Notes under the pieces: model-generated | What the model saw: the letters and a program-made list of their open reading frames with translations, nothing else | Told to the model about the DNA's origin: nothing | Databases searched by the model: none | DNA from: Alphaproteobacteria bacterium | Lineage (GTDB): Bacteria; Pseudomonadota; Alphaproteobacteria; Micavibrionales; Micavibrionaceae | DNA: 64,000 bases | Assembly: GCA_030432025.1 (NCBI GenBank) | Contig: JAUIIA010000001.1 | Location: 1-64,000 of the forward strand | Reading direction: 5' to 3' | Shown here: one piece after another, positions 54,202-63,046 of the stretch | Numbering within the stretch: the first letter of the stretch is position 1 | Layout: every line of letters begins with the position of its first letter | Position numbers and translations under genes: made by a program

Positions 54202-55509
54202 CTAGGCTGCTTTTTCAGCAGCGCTTTGCCCGTATTTCTTGATGAACTCACCAAAGATGTCGATCGCCTTCAGGACGCGTGGTGCGTGCTTCTGCACGAA
54301 GGCTTCGTTTAACTCTTCACCATTCTGATACGCTTCCAACGCTGCTGCACCGTCATAGTCACAACCGGAAAGACGCAAGGTCAGCACTTCAGCCTCTGCA
54401 CCGAAAGCCTTACCCGGCAATGTTGCAAGGTTATATTCCTTCAATAGCACTTCATGCACATCTTGTGATGTCGTAATGCCGTTTGCGGCCAAGGCTTCAC
54501 GGAACGGTGCGAAGTCAGGGTAGTTATAGAACGCGCCCTGTGCCATCGGTGCGATAATGCCGTGGGCTTGCAGACCCTTGGAAATCGTCTTGTTCATCAG
54601 CGCATGGATATCGGTACAGGCCTGAATGTGATCTTCGATATCCTTGTGCCCCTTGTAAGCTTCCGCGCAAGCATCCTGGATTGGTGATGACACGCATGAC
54701 CATGTTTCGGAGATGATGCAACGAAGTGCATTATGCAGACCTTCAACACCTTTCGGGATGAAGCCCACACCGATGCGCCAGCCACCCAAAGACAAGTGCT
54801 TCGACAGGCCAGTCGTTACAGCCGTAATTTTCGGCGCGTGTGGTGCACATGTGCGGTATTCGCCATCGAAACTGACAAGGCCGTAGATTTCATCGGAGAT
54901 GATCAATACGCCCTCTTCCTCACACACTTTTGCAATCGCAGGCAGTTCATCACTCGGGATGGTCAGGCCAGTCGGGTTGCTTGGCGCGTTGATTATGATC
55001 TTGGTCGGGTTCTGGCCATTTGCACGGGCGTCTGTGATGGCTTTGCGAAGATCATCAGGATTGATGTGGTAACCCGCATCATCCAAAGTTGTCGGCACTT
55101 TAATCACATCGGTGTGCAGCATTTTGGCTTGCGGGTCATAACTCACCCAGCTTGGCACAGGCATCAACAGGTCACCTTCGATCGCCATTTGCAGGGCGTA
55201 GAGGATCAGCTTGCTGCCCGGTGCGATGATGATGTCGGACGCTTCGATATATTCATCGCCGTAAATCGGGCGGTAATATTCACGGACGGCATCGGTCAAA
55301 TCATCCAAACCGTCAGCTTTCAGATATTCCTTGCGGTGCGCGGCGTCTGCCAGCGCTTTTTTCAGACGCTCAGGCACGGGGAACGGCGATTCACCGAAAC
55401 CCATATGGTAGACCGTTTCACCTTCGGATCGTTTTTCGTGCACCAGATCATTCGCCCACAACGTAGGGGAATGTGGCAGATTTTGTATTGTGTCAGCCAG
55501 TTTAATCAT
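54202..55509 (-). CDS. class I/II PLP-dependent aminotransferase
   Basis: A 435-residue fold-type I aminotransferase. The PLP Lys is in TTGLSKHLSLGGWRIGVGF, the NAPSNPTGL motif and DEIYGLVSFD follow the family. It is slightly longer than the aspartate transaminase at 10.7 kb and only distantly similar. Donor and acceptor cannot be read from sequence. It lies 21 bp downstream of the lysine 2,3-aminomutase-type gene in the same operon, so it may act on the aminomutase product or substrate. Confidence 0.88.
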   Translation of the reverse strand: MIKLADTIQNLPHSPTLWANDLVHEKRSEGETVYHMGFGESPFPVPERLKKALADAAHRKEYLKADGLDDLTDAVREYYRPIYGDEYIEASDIIIAPGSKLILYALQMAIEGDLLMPVPSWVSYDPQAKMLHTDVIKVPTTLDDAGYHINPDDLRKAITDARANGQNPTKIIINAPSNPTGLTIPSDELPAIAKVCEEEGVLIISDEIYGLVSFDGEYRTCAPHAPKITAVTTGLSKHLSLGGWRIGVGFIPKGVEGLHNALRCIISETWSCVSSPIQDACAEAYKGHKDIEDHIQACTDIHALMNKTISKGLQAHGIIAPMAQGAFYNYPDFAPFREALAANGITTSQDVHEVLLKEYNLATLPGKAFGAEAEVLTLRLSGCDYDGAAALEAYQNGEELNEAFVQKHAPRVLKAIDIFGEFIKKYGQSAAEKAA

Positions 55510-55530
55510 AATGTTTCTCCGTAAATAATG

Positions 55531-57111
55531 TTAAGCGGCTAGAGCTCTCTTGATACTACCGAGGTCCATTTCATGCCCCTGACCTTTACGGTCAGCGAGC
55601 AGTTTCTGGAAGAACTCGGCACCAAAGTTATGCATGAGGACAGATACGAGTCCACCGTATTTCTCATTATCACCACGACGTGAATCATAAAGAATGCGGT
55701 CCTCGTAACCTGATATCCAGAGCGCCTCAGGATTACGCTTGGCGATCACCAAGTCCCCTTGTGCTCCGGCTTCGTGAGGTGAGCGGTGGAATTTAAAGAT
55801 CACCAACCCGTCACCCAAAAGGTCCTTAATCGCGATCTGCAAAGCCAGAGGCAGACTTGCGAAGCTGATCGTTTCATCATTGATCGGGTCAATCACACTG
55901 ACCACTTCCATTTTGCCCCATTCGGTCGACATGGAAAAACGCGAGCGCGCAGTATCCGACAGACCCTTCATCGAGTCATTATGGATCTTCCATGCTTGTT
56001 CCACAGGAACGGAAAATGCTCTGTGTCCTTCAATGTCGCGGCTCTGGAAAATGTATTTCGGCTTCACACCCATGCGGCGGCATTCTTCATGCAGCACGCG
56101 AAGGTCTTCCTCACGGTCATTCACCTTCATAATCATCGGTGTCTGGTTTTCCAGTGAAACGAAGCTCAAGCCCAGCATGCGTTCTACAGCACCTTTGGAA
56201 ACATCCATCCACTTGAATCCCGGACCGTTGTCATTCGGGATGTAGTTATTGTCTTCATCACGAAGCAAGAACTCATCTGGGTGTGAGAAGTGAGTTACGA
56301 AGTTGAGGTGCAGATGCGGAAACTCGTCATGAATAAAGTTCAACGTATCCACAAGTGCGTCATCAAAGCGTTCGGGGCGGAAAGCAATTTCCTTGGTTCC
56401 GAAGCGCAGGATATTCACGCCCGCCTGTCCCGCCGCTTTGGCAAAGCGGTAAAGCGTCTTATTTGGCAAAACCATAATGTCACCGCCGGAAAGCAGTAGT
56501 TCACGGATCGGGTAACGACGTGCGCCCGTTTCGGGATCTACACCGCCATTGGCCTTCAGTCTTTCATTATAGTTAATGATGTAGTCGCGAAGCTCCTCCG
56601 GGCGGACGCTGATCTTGCCCGTATCCTTGTTAAACAGGTCAAGACGGTAACAATAGCGGCAATGCGCGGAGCATGTCGGGGATGCGTAGCCCAGAACAAT
56701 CTCGTCATACTTATGAAGCAATTTACCGTGCAGACTGTTGCTGCCCGGTGTGAAGTTCATCTGGTTTGCGGGGTCCTTCGCACCATCCAGACTGAACGTC
56801 TCCTCGAGGCGAGGCAAAATCAATGCTGCAATCGGCAAGCTTGGCGGCATCTTGGGTACCAGCACTTCGCCGTCAACACCGATAAGCTCCTCACCCATTG
56901 CAAGCGCTTGATAATGTTCATTCGTGCCGAACATCATGCGCTTATCAACGCCGGATTCTTTCATCTCGGCATATTCATCTTCATCGTAAATTCTCTGCAG
57001 CAATTCATCGACGCGATCATGCGTGAATCGCCCGCGTAACGGACGAACGTGTTTCATTCGTGTTTTTGGAATATCCATATCCCGTGCAGATATGACTTCT
57101 GTGTTCTCCAT
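55531..57111 (-). CDS. KamA-family radical SAM aminomutase (lysine 2,3-aminomutase type)
   Basis: A 526-residue PLP- and iron-sulfur-dependent aminomutase. The radical SAM cluster motif CSAHCRYCYR has Cys147, Cys151 and Cys154, followed by a KamA-like LLSGGDIMVLPN and the PLP-region sequences of the family. Canonical lysine 2,3-aminomutase has about 416 residues, so this form has about 100 extra, part of them in the N-terminal region before the cluster. The start is ATG 57111 with GAGGAG upstream; an extended frame to 57174 is unlikely. Substrate (lysine, glutamate or arginine) is not determined. Confidence 0.85.
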   Translation of the reverse strand: MENTEVISARDMDIPKTRMKHVRPLRGRFTHDRVDELLQRIYDEDEYAEMKESGVDKRMMFGTNEHYQALAMGEELIGVDGEVLVPKMPPSLPIAALILPRLEETFSLDGAKDPANQMNFTPGSNSLHGKLLHKYDEIVLGYASPTCSAHCRYCYRLDLFNKDTGKISVRPEELRDYIINYNERLKANGGVDPETGARRYPIRELLLSGGDIMVLPNKTLYRFAKAAGQAGVNILRFGTKEIAFRPERFDDALVDTLNFIHDEFPHLHLNFVTHFSHPDEFLLRDEDNNYIPNDNGPGFKWMDVSKGAVERMLGLSFVSLENQTPMIMKVNDREEDLRVLHEECRRMGVKPKYIFQSRDIEGHRAFSVPVEQAWKIHNDSMKGLSDTARSRFSMSTEWGKMEVVSVIDPINDETISFASLPLALQIAIKDLLGDGLVIFKFHRSPHEAGAQGDLVIAKRNPEALWISGYEDRILYDSRRGDNEKYGGLVSVLMHNFGAEFFQKLLADRKGQGHEMDLGSIKRALAA

Positions 57112-57560
57112 GTCGTACTCCTCGAAAGCCAAAAATTGTTCAAAAATAACTAAACGCAGGCTCTTGGAACTCAAACGCAGCCACTGCGTCCGTGCCGTTC
57201 AACAAAATGGACCATGCACATCACATACAGAAAAAGCAATAAAAAAATCCCCGCAAGCGACTGATTTTAAATGAGTTTTTGTGTGCGATGCACAATTATG
57301 GAAGATGTCAGCGCAATTTTCTTAATTATTTTAAGGAGTTTGCGTCACATTAGAAAAACCAAATTTAGAAACTGCTTTTGTGCAATTTTTTTGGCAGAGC
57401 ACCCGTGCGCCGAGTCAGGGTGCTGTAAATATCGATACCCCAACTTTGGTAAGTTGTATGATTTTTTTGGCTTTGCTTAAAAACTACGAACAGGAAAGAT
57501 GCACAAGAATTCGGATTTTAAAACCCGATTGCGGTTTCTGTTACCTATGTATGCGGCCGT
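57112..57560. other. gene-free interval
   Basis: About 450 bases between the aminomutase start and the hmuV stop with no convincing gene. It holds a perfect 7-bp hairpin AGCACCC/GGGTGCT (57398-57424) without a T-run and a weak minus-strand terminator candidate AAACC/GGTTT (57521-57537) after hmuV. An open frame at 57271-57480 is Cys/Phe-rich and lacks a usable ribosome site. Confidence 0.6.
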
Positions 57561-58334
57561 TTAAAAGTAGAAATACGTTCTGCCGTTTTGCGCGGACACC
57601 GTATTCATCAGACGAGCGTCATAAAGGTCCGTTAGCACAGCCTCTTCCAAATCGTTTGCTTTTGAATGGCCCAGAACCTGTCCAGCCTTGAGCAGAATCA
57701 GGTTATCGGCAATCTCACAAGAAATGTTGATGTCATGCATGACAGCCAGAATGCTCAAACCTTTTTCGCGCAGCTCGCCGATAAGCTCGATGACTTCTCT
57801 TTGATGCTTTACATCCAACGCGGATGTCGGCTCATCGAGGAATAGATATTTACCGCTCAAATCCGCAGCAGTGAAATCAAGCTGAGCAAGAACACGGGCA
57901 ATTTGCACACGCTGCTTTTCGCCGCCGGACAGCGTTGAGTAACTGCGGTCTTTCAGTGCATACGCCCCTACCCTGCGGAGGGCCTGTTCGGCAACCTCTA
58001 CATCATAAGGTTTCTCGCTGGTAACGATAAAAGGTGCGCGCCCCATCATCACGATATCAATTGCACGGAACGGAAACCCTACATCAAGGCTTTGCCCTAA
58101 CACGGCGCGCTTTCTGGCCAGCTCACGTATATTGCATTTGGCAATATCGTGTCCGTCAAATTCCACTACGCCCGCATCAACGGACACTCCACCCGACAAG
58201 CATTTCAGCAACGTGGACTTACCCGCACCGTTTTGCCCGAGAATACAGGTCACCCCCGATGCCAACGTGCACGAGACGTTTTGCAGGATCAGCTTTTCAT
58301 CAATATTGACGGAAATGGTTTTGGCTTCGATCAT
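57561..58334 (-). CDS. hmuV: haem ABC transporter ATP-binding protein
   Basis: Energises haem import through HmuU. It has 257 residues with Walker A GQNGAGKST, signature LSGGEKQRVQIA, Walker B LFLDEPTSALD and the switch His in AVMHDIN. Its start overlaps the hmuU stop by 4 bases, so it is coupled. Last gene of the haem operon. Confidence 0.93.
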   Translation of the reverse strand: MIEAKTISVNIDEKLILQNVSCTLASGVTCILGQNGAGKSTLLKCLSGGVSVDAGVVEFDGHDIAKCNIRELARKRAVLGQSLDVGFPFRAIDIVMMGRAPFIVTSEKPYDVEVAEQALRRVGAYALKDRSYSTLSGGEKQRVQIARVLAQLDFTAADLSGKYLFLDEPTSALDVKHQREVIELIGELREKGLSILAVMHDINISCEIADNLILLKAGQVLGHSKANDLEEAVLTDLYDARLMNTVSAQNGRTYFYF

Positions 58335-59374
58335 AGCGTGAAGCCTTTCTTGTACTGGCGAACAAGCAGCCAGAGGAAATACGGCCCACCGATTAGGGAC
58401 GTCAAAATACCGACTGGCATTTCCGCAGGCGCAACCAATGTGCGCGCAGCCGTATCGGCAGCAATGAGTAACGCCGCCCCCAGCAAGGCCGAGAGCGGTA
58501 ACAGGGCACGGTGGTCAGGGCCGATTGATAAACGTATCAGATGCGGAACAACCAGACCGACAAAACCGATCACGCCACTGACCGCAACGCAAACACCAAC
58601 ACAGAGTGCGATGGCAACGATTGTGATGTTCTTGGTTCGCTCGGGGTCAGAGCCGGAATAACGGCTTTGTTCCTCGCCCAACTGCAGCAAGTTCAACGCC
58701 TGTGATTGCTTATATATCACCAGTGCGCTCGGAATGACCACGAGTGCGGCTACAGCGACAGATGGCCAAAGCGCCCCGCCCAACGAGCCCATAGTCCAGA
58801 ATGTAATTGCGCGCAGTTGCTGATCATCACTGATGTAGCTGAGAAAGCCGATGCCTGAAAACGCAATCGCGCTGATAGCTATACCCGCCAGCAGCATGTG
58901 CGCAACCGAGACTTTGCCGGAAATACTGGCAATTTTAAAAATCAAAAGGCACGTGATTAGACCGCCGGCGAAAGCGGCAACAGAAAGCAAAAACAGTGAC
59001 GACAAGCCCGACACAGCCGATGCACCGGAAAACACAATCGTGATCGCGACGGCCAAAGCCGCCCCCGAAGAGACACCGATTAATTGAGGATCGGCCAGCG
59101 GATTACGGAACAGCCCCTGAAGCGCAGCACCGGAGATCGCCAACCCCGCACCGACAAAGCCGGCGAGTAGCACTCTGGGCAAGCGGATAGAATAGAAGAC
59201 TGCCTGTTGCTGTTCGTTGAGACTACCGCTCAAAAGATCAAGCAGCGGAATTCCGAAAGCACCAAGACTTAAGGACAGCAAAATGCAGACAGCCAGCAAA
59301 ACCCCGATCCCAAAACGGACAGAGAGTTTTGGCCATGAAAATGAAGAGGAGGATTTTGCGAGCACAAAATTCAT
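58331..59374 (-). CDS. hmuU: haem ABC transporter permease (FecCD family)
   Basis: A 347-residue inner membrane permease with about ten helices. FecCD-family motifs are RLPRVLLAGFVGAGLAISGAALQGLFRNPLADPQLIGVSSGAAL near the N-terminus and GVIGFVGLVVPHLIR in the middle. It pairs with HmuV and HmuT and abuts the hmuT stop directly. Confidence 0.93.
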   Translation of the reverse strand: MNFVLAKSSSSFSWPKLSVRFGIGVLLAVCILLSLSLGAFGIPLLDLLSGSLNEQQQAVFYSIRLPRVLLAGFVGAGLAISGAALQGLFRNPLADPQLIGVSSGAALAVAITIVFSGASAVSGLSSLFLLSVAAFAGGLITCLLIFKIASISGKVSVAHMLLAGIAISAIAFSGIGFLSYISDDQQLRAITFWTMGSLGGALWPSVAVAALVVIPSALVIYKQSQALNLLQLGEEQSRYSGSDPERTKNITIVAIALCVGVCVAVSGVIGFVGLVVPHLIRLSIGPDHRALLPLSALLGAALLIAADTAARTLVAPAEMPVGILTSLIGGPYFLWLLVRQYKKGFTL

Positions 59375-60202
59375 TTAAGCTCCGTTGCCGAATGCCTTTG
59401 ACAGTTCCTGTGCGGCTTCAATTGTTCGTGGACCAAAGCCGAGAACAAGAAGAGCGTCCATAGACACGATATTCTTGCTTTTCCCTGCCGCGGTCAGTGC
59501 GATACCCGGCGTTTGCAGCAAGCCTTCAACACCGCCCATCTGCGCCATAGATTCATCCGTTGTGACAATGATGTCCGGGTTGAGTGTTGCCAGAGCCTCC
59601 GGGGTTAAAGGCTTGTATCGGTCAAAATCAACCACGTTCTCGCCGCCAGCCAACGATATAATCGCATCTGCGGCTGTGGTCTTACCACCCGCCATCGGCG
59701 CACCGCCGCCATGTTGCATAATGAACAGGACTTTCGGCTTATCAGTCTCTGCCGTGTCCAGCTCTTCCTTTTGTTGCTTCAGCTCTTCGATCAAAACCAG
59801 ACCTTCTTGCTCTACACCGAAAGCTTCGGCAACGGCCTCTATCTTCTGATAAACAGCATCGAGGCTGGGTTGCTCTTTGATTTCAACACGCTTGATACCG
59901 GCCTGATCGATTTGTTCAATCACTGCCGGTGGGCCTGCTTGTTCAGTGTGAATGATCAATTCAGGTTCGAGAGACAAGATACCTTCGGCATTCAGCATTC
60001 TCTGATAGCCAACCATAGGCAGCTTTGATGACGCTTTGGGATAGGTGCTGGTCGTATCCGCACCGACAAGGCATTCTTCCTTGCCGAGCTTGTACACGAT
60101 TTCCGTGATGGCGCCGCCAATCGACAGTGTGCGCGGGCAGTCCGCAGCCATAGCAGTGGCAGGCATAATCAGGACCAAAGTAAATATCAGAATACGTGTC
60201 AT
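59375..60202 (-). CDS. hmuT: haem ABC transporter substrate-binding protein
   Basis: Periplasmic haem-binding protein with 275 residues: signal peptide (MPATAMA, about residue 19) and a class III periplasmic-binding domain with the two lobes SIGGAITEIVYKLGKEECLVGADTTS and ETNPDIIVTT-like ATLNPDIIVTTDES. The ChuT/HmuT haem ligand Tyr would be expected in TSTYPKAS near residue 52. It follows exbD with a 1-base overlap. Confidence 0.9.
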   Translation of the reverse strand: MTRILIFTLVLIMPATAMAADCPRTLSIGGAITEIVYKLGKEECLVGADTTSTYPKASSKLPMVGYQRMLNAEGILSLEPELIIHTEQAGPPAVIEQIDQAGIKRVEIKEQPSLDAVYQKIEAVAEAFGVEQEGLVLIEELKQQKEELDTAETDKPKVLFIMQHGGGAPMAGGKTTAADAIISLAGGENVVDFDRYKPLTPEALATLNPDIIVTTDESMAQMGGVEGLLQTPGIALTAAGKSKNIVSMDALLVLGFGPRTIEAAQELSKAFGNGA

Positions 60203-60636
60203 TATTTTTCTCCGGATTGCATAAGGATATTAGCAGTTTGAATACCGTTATTATTAAGGAATGTCAGAACGGACAGTAAACGCTCCAGCGACACATCACG
60301 GTCACCGGCCAGAACGACTTTCTGTTCAGGGTTATCCTGAACCGCTTTCAAAAGTTCAGCCTTGAATGTTTCCAGCCCCTCAACCTGACGGTCATTGATA
60401 GCGTAGCTGTCTACCGCTTGTCCCATTGAAAGGACCAGTACTTTATCACGTGGCAAAGCTGTCTCTTCGTTGGTGGCGCTTTTGGGTAACGTTAGATCCA
60501 TCGTCTGGTACACCTGCCCCACAGCCAGCATAAAGAAAACCAGCAAGATAAACAGAATATCCAGCATCGGGGTCAGATCAGGAAGCAGGTCCTTCAGAAC
60601 TCCACCGTCATCAGCAGTGTTATCGAGCGTAATCAT
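60202..60636 (-). CDS. exbD: ExbD/TolR-family biopolymer transport protein
   Basis: A 144-residue protein with one membrane helix: LPDLTPMLDILFILLVFFMLAVG holds the essential Asp of the ExbD proton path (LTPMLD). Then a periplasmic domain follows. The start is ATG 60636 (MITLDN), overlapping the exbB stop by 4 bases; the frame extends to 60723 but inside exbB. It forms the TonB energising complex with ExbB. Confidence 0.9.
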   Translation of the reverse strand: MITLDNTADDGGVLKDLLPDLTPMLDILFILLVFFMLAVGQVYQTMDLTLPKSATNEETALPRDKVLVLSMGQAVDSYAINDRQVEGLETFKAELLKAVQDNPEQKVVLAGDRDVSLERLLSVLTFLNNNGIQTANILMQSGEK

Positions 60637-61208
60637 GCGGCTCTCTTTTTGGGAAAAGGCTGTACCTGTTCGGCCTCGCCATTCAACTCGAAAGAGAGAG
60701 ACAGACGGTTCAATCGGGAACAAATACCATTGAGGATGCTATCGCTCCATGCCTTTAGCCCTTGAGAGGCCAGCAAGCATGGTAAGGCAATACCCAGACC
60801 GACAGCCGTCGTCAGCAATGCTTCCCATAGACCGTCGGCGATCATGGCCGGATTAACCGGACCTGTGCTGCCTGCGATTTTGTGGAAAGCGGTGATGATA
60901 CCGATAACCGTACCGAGCAGACCGAGGATCGGGCTGATCGTACCGATAGTTCTGAGCAAACTGGAGCCACCTTTATAACTTTGCTGCAATTCACTCAGAT
61001 TGATCGCTGTTAATTCGTCACGAACGGCTTTGGGCTTATCACGGTATGACGTCAAGATTTCAGACAGCTCCGTATATGTTTCGGAACGGGCCTTCCATGC
61101 TTTAAACATGAAAAAGCTGCGTTCCAGAATGACGGCCAGAGCCAGCACCGAGCAAACCGCCAGCGGCCAGCCCATAATCCCTAGTTTTTCAAACCATTCA
61201 AAGCCCAT
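60633..61208 (-). CDS. exbB: ExbB/MotA/TolQ-family proton channel protein
   Basis: A 191-residue membrane protein with three helices. LLRTIGTISPILGLLGTVIGIITAF and MIADGLWEALLTTAVGLGIALPCLLASQG are the ExbB/TolQ core sequences, with Thr and Glu positions at the channel. It supplies proton-motive energy to TonB at the outer-membrane haem receptor. The exbD start overlaps its stop. Confidence 0.92.
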   Translation of the reverse strand: MGFEWFEKLGIMGWPLAVCSVLALAVILERSFFMFKAWKARSETYTELSEILTSYRDKPKAVRDELTAINLSELQQSYKGGSSLLRTIGTISPILGLLGTVIGIITAFHKIAGSTGPVNPAMIADGLWEALLTTAVGLGIALPCLLASQGLKAWSDSILNGICSRLNRLSLSFELNGEAEQVQPFPKKRAA

Positions 61209-61220
61209 TGGGAGTCTCCC

Positions 61221-62318
61221 TTATGCCTGTTTCAAAGGTTCCAAATCATCAACGATTTCGCGCCACAGTGTCAGCTCGGGGATACCCGGCTTACGCTTGC
61301 CGAACAATGTTGCAATGATGCTGCCGTCTTCGGCGAACAATTCAACTGCTGTCACGATACCGTCTTCGGTCGGCTTCTTGCTGACCCATGTTTCGGCGAT
61401 CATGTCTTCGCGCAGGTGCAGGTTGAACATCGGGTCCAGTACATTGTACCAAGGGCCGTGCTCGACCAGTTTCTTTACAGGACCGCTGTGGATCTGGATA
61501 CAGCCGCGGTTCCCCACGAACACCATGATCTCACATTCCTTGTCACGGGCCAGTTCCAACGTCTTACGCAATGAAGCATTGTCGATGCGGTATGCAAAGT
61601 CCTCACCGATTTTGCGGAAGGCTTGCTGACGGCCAACCTTGAATTTGCGCAACATTGGGAAGAAGTCATGTGTGTCTTTCAGGTTTTCCCAAGTTGTGCG
61701 GAAACCTTCCCAGTCGATCTCACTGTCAGGCAGATCAGCTGCAGGAGCGTCATAGGCTTCTGTCACCATTTCATCGATCTGGTTATCATCTGTGAAACGC
61801 TCAACGATCGTGTCATAAGCCGCGATGTCGGATTTATGCGTCATGTAGATTTTGTGGACGGCCGTACCGGACTTGTCAAAGAACTGGATGCTGCGGCGTG
61901 GGTCTTCGGCATCGCCTTCAACTACGGCAAACGCATGCTGCCAGTGATTGAAGAACAAGCGCAGGTCGATGTCAGGGTTCACAAACAGACCCATGTGCAT
62001 TCTGCCGTGCTTTGACGCGCTAAAGTTATCGTATTCACCTTTGCGTTCATGAACGCAGGCTTCGTTGCGGGTCAGCGCCATTACGTGACCGCATTCTTTG
62101 ATCGCAGGCAGCACAGCTTCAACGTCGCAAGTCAGGCGCGTATTGCCATGACCAACATGGGCGGCAACCAGTTCACCTTCGGAAAACCCCATTTCCTCGG
62201 CCGCATTACGGGCGCGGATTTTAGGTTCGCTTTCCTTGAGCTGCTCGTACTTCTCACGGATATATGCGCCTTTTCTGCAGTCTGCACGGTCTTCGGTTTT
62301 TAATGCGGCTTGAATCAT
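61221..62318 (-). CDS. hemS: haemin-degrading factor HemS/HmuS
   Basis: A 365-residue cytoplasmic haem-binding and haem-handling protein of the HemS/ChuS family, with two repeats of about 160 residues. Each half carries the family pattern; the haem-ligand His is in the AVHKIYMTH region near residue 156. ChuS degrades haem with oxygen or reductant; HemS otherwise stores it. It is placed between tonB and exbB in the haem operon. Confidence 0.9.
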   Translation of the reverse strand: MIQAALKTEDRADCRKGAYIREKYEQLKESEPKIRARNAAEEMGFSEGELVAAHVGHGNTRLTCDVEAVLPAIKECGHVMALTRNEACVHERKGEYDNFSASKHGRMHMGLFVNPDIDLRLFFNHWQHAFAVVEGDAEDPRRSIQFFDKSGTAVHKIYMTHKSDIAAYDTIVERFTDDNQIDEMVTEAYDAPAADLPDSEIDWEGFRTTWENLKDTHDFFPMLRKFKVGRQQAFRKIGEDFAYRIDNASLRKTLELARDKECEIMVFVGNRGCIQIHSGPVKKLVEHGPWYNVLDPMFNLHLREDMIAETWVSKKPTEDGIVTAVELFAEDGSIIATLFGKRKPGIPELTLWREIVDDLEPLKQA

Positions 62319-62341
62319 TTTATCTCTCCTTCATTGCCTTA

Positions 62342-63046
62342 TTAATTCAGTACAAAACGCACAGGCACTTCGACCCATGCTTTCATTGGTTTTCCGTCGC
62401 GTGTAGCGGCTTCGAATGTCCAATTCTCAACGGCGTTTACCGCCGAACGATCCAGACTTTGATGTCCTGACGAGGACACCACCTTCAATGTCTCTGTGCG
62501 GCCGTCACCATTAACCAGCGCATGCAGAACTACGGTTCCCTGACGGCCCATGCGGCGTGCGCGGGACGGATATTCAGGTGGCGTTTGTCTTAGAATATTT
62601 ACATCTCTAAGCAACGGAATGACCGTGCTTTTATCCTGACCACGGTCATTATTAGTCACCACTGCTTTACGCGGTTCGATCTTTTGGATTTGTTCTTTTT
62701 TAATCGGCTTTTGAGCAGGAAAACTGGCCAATTTTTTCAATGTTTTCGGCTTTGGCTTGGAAACCGGAATAACTTCCTTCGGTTGTTCGGTCGGCACAAT
62801 TTTGACTTCCCTCACCTCTTCGCCGGCCGCAGGTTCAATTTTTTGCGGCTGGATTTCAGGGGCTGCCAGACTGACAAGATTGATACGAATTTGCGGAACC
62901 GGAATCTCGATATTGTTCGTCGACAAGGCCGGCATAGCAGCCACAGCAACCGCATGCGCGAACAAAGACAGAAGCAGGCAAAGCCCTACGGCCTTGACTG
63001 CTCCTGCCTCGTACTTTCGAGATAGAAATGGTTCTGCTGTCGTCAT
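62342..63046 (-). CDS. tonB: TonB energy transducer
   Basis: A 234-residue TonB: N-terminal membrane helix (about 20-40), Pro/Lys-rich periplasmic spacer with KPKPKTLKKL, and the C-terminal TonB domain with PPEYPSRARRMGRQGTVVLHALVNGDG and SLDRSAVNAVENWTF. It starts at ATG 63046, which overlaps the receptor stop (TAATG), so it is translationally coupled. A dedicated TonB for this haem locus. Confidence 0.92.
   Translation of the reverse strand: MTTAEPFLSRKYEAGAVKAVGLCLLLSLFAHAVAVAAMPALSTNNIEIPVPQIRINLVSLAAPEIQPQKIEPAAGEEVREVKIVPTEQPKEVIPVSKPKPKTLKKLASFPAQKPIKKEQIQKIEPRKAVVTNNDRGQDKSTVIPLLRDVNILRQTPPEYPSRARRMGRQGTVVLHALVNGDGRTETLKVVSSSGHQSLDRSAVNAVENWTFEAATRDGKPMKAWVEVPVRFVLN

Noticed and set aside
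54733-55524. 263-codon open frame antisense to the aminotransferase
   Set aside because: It is a shadow of a conserved gene with no ribosome site or family pattern.
57271-57480. 69-codon open frame between aminomutase and hmuV
   Set aside because: Cys/Phe-rich, the AAGGAG before the internal TTG is only one base away, and nothing resembles a known protein.
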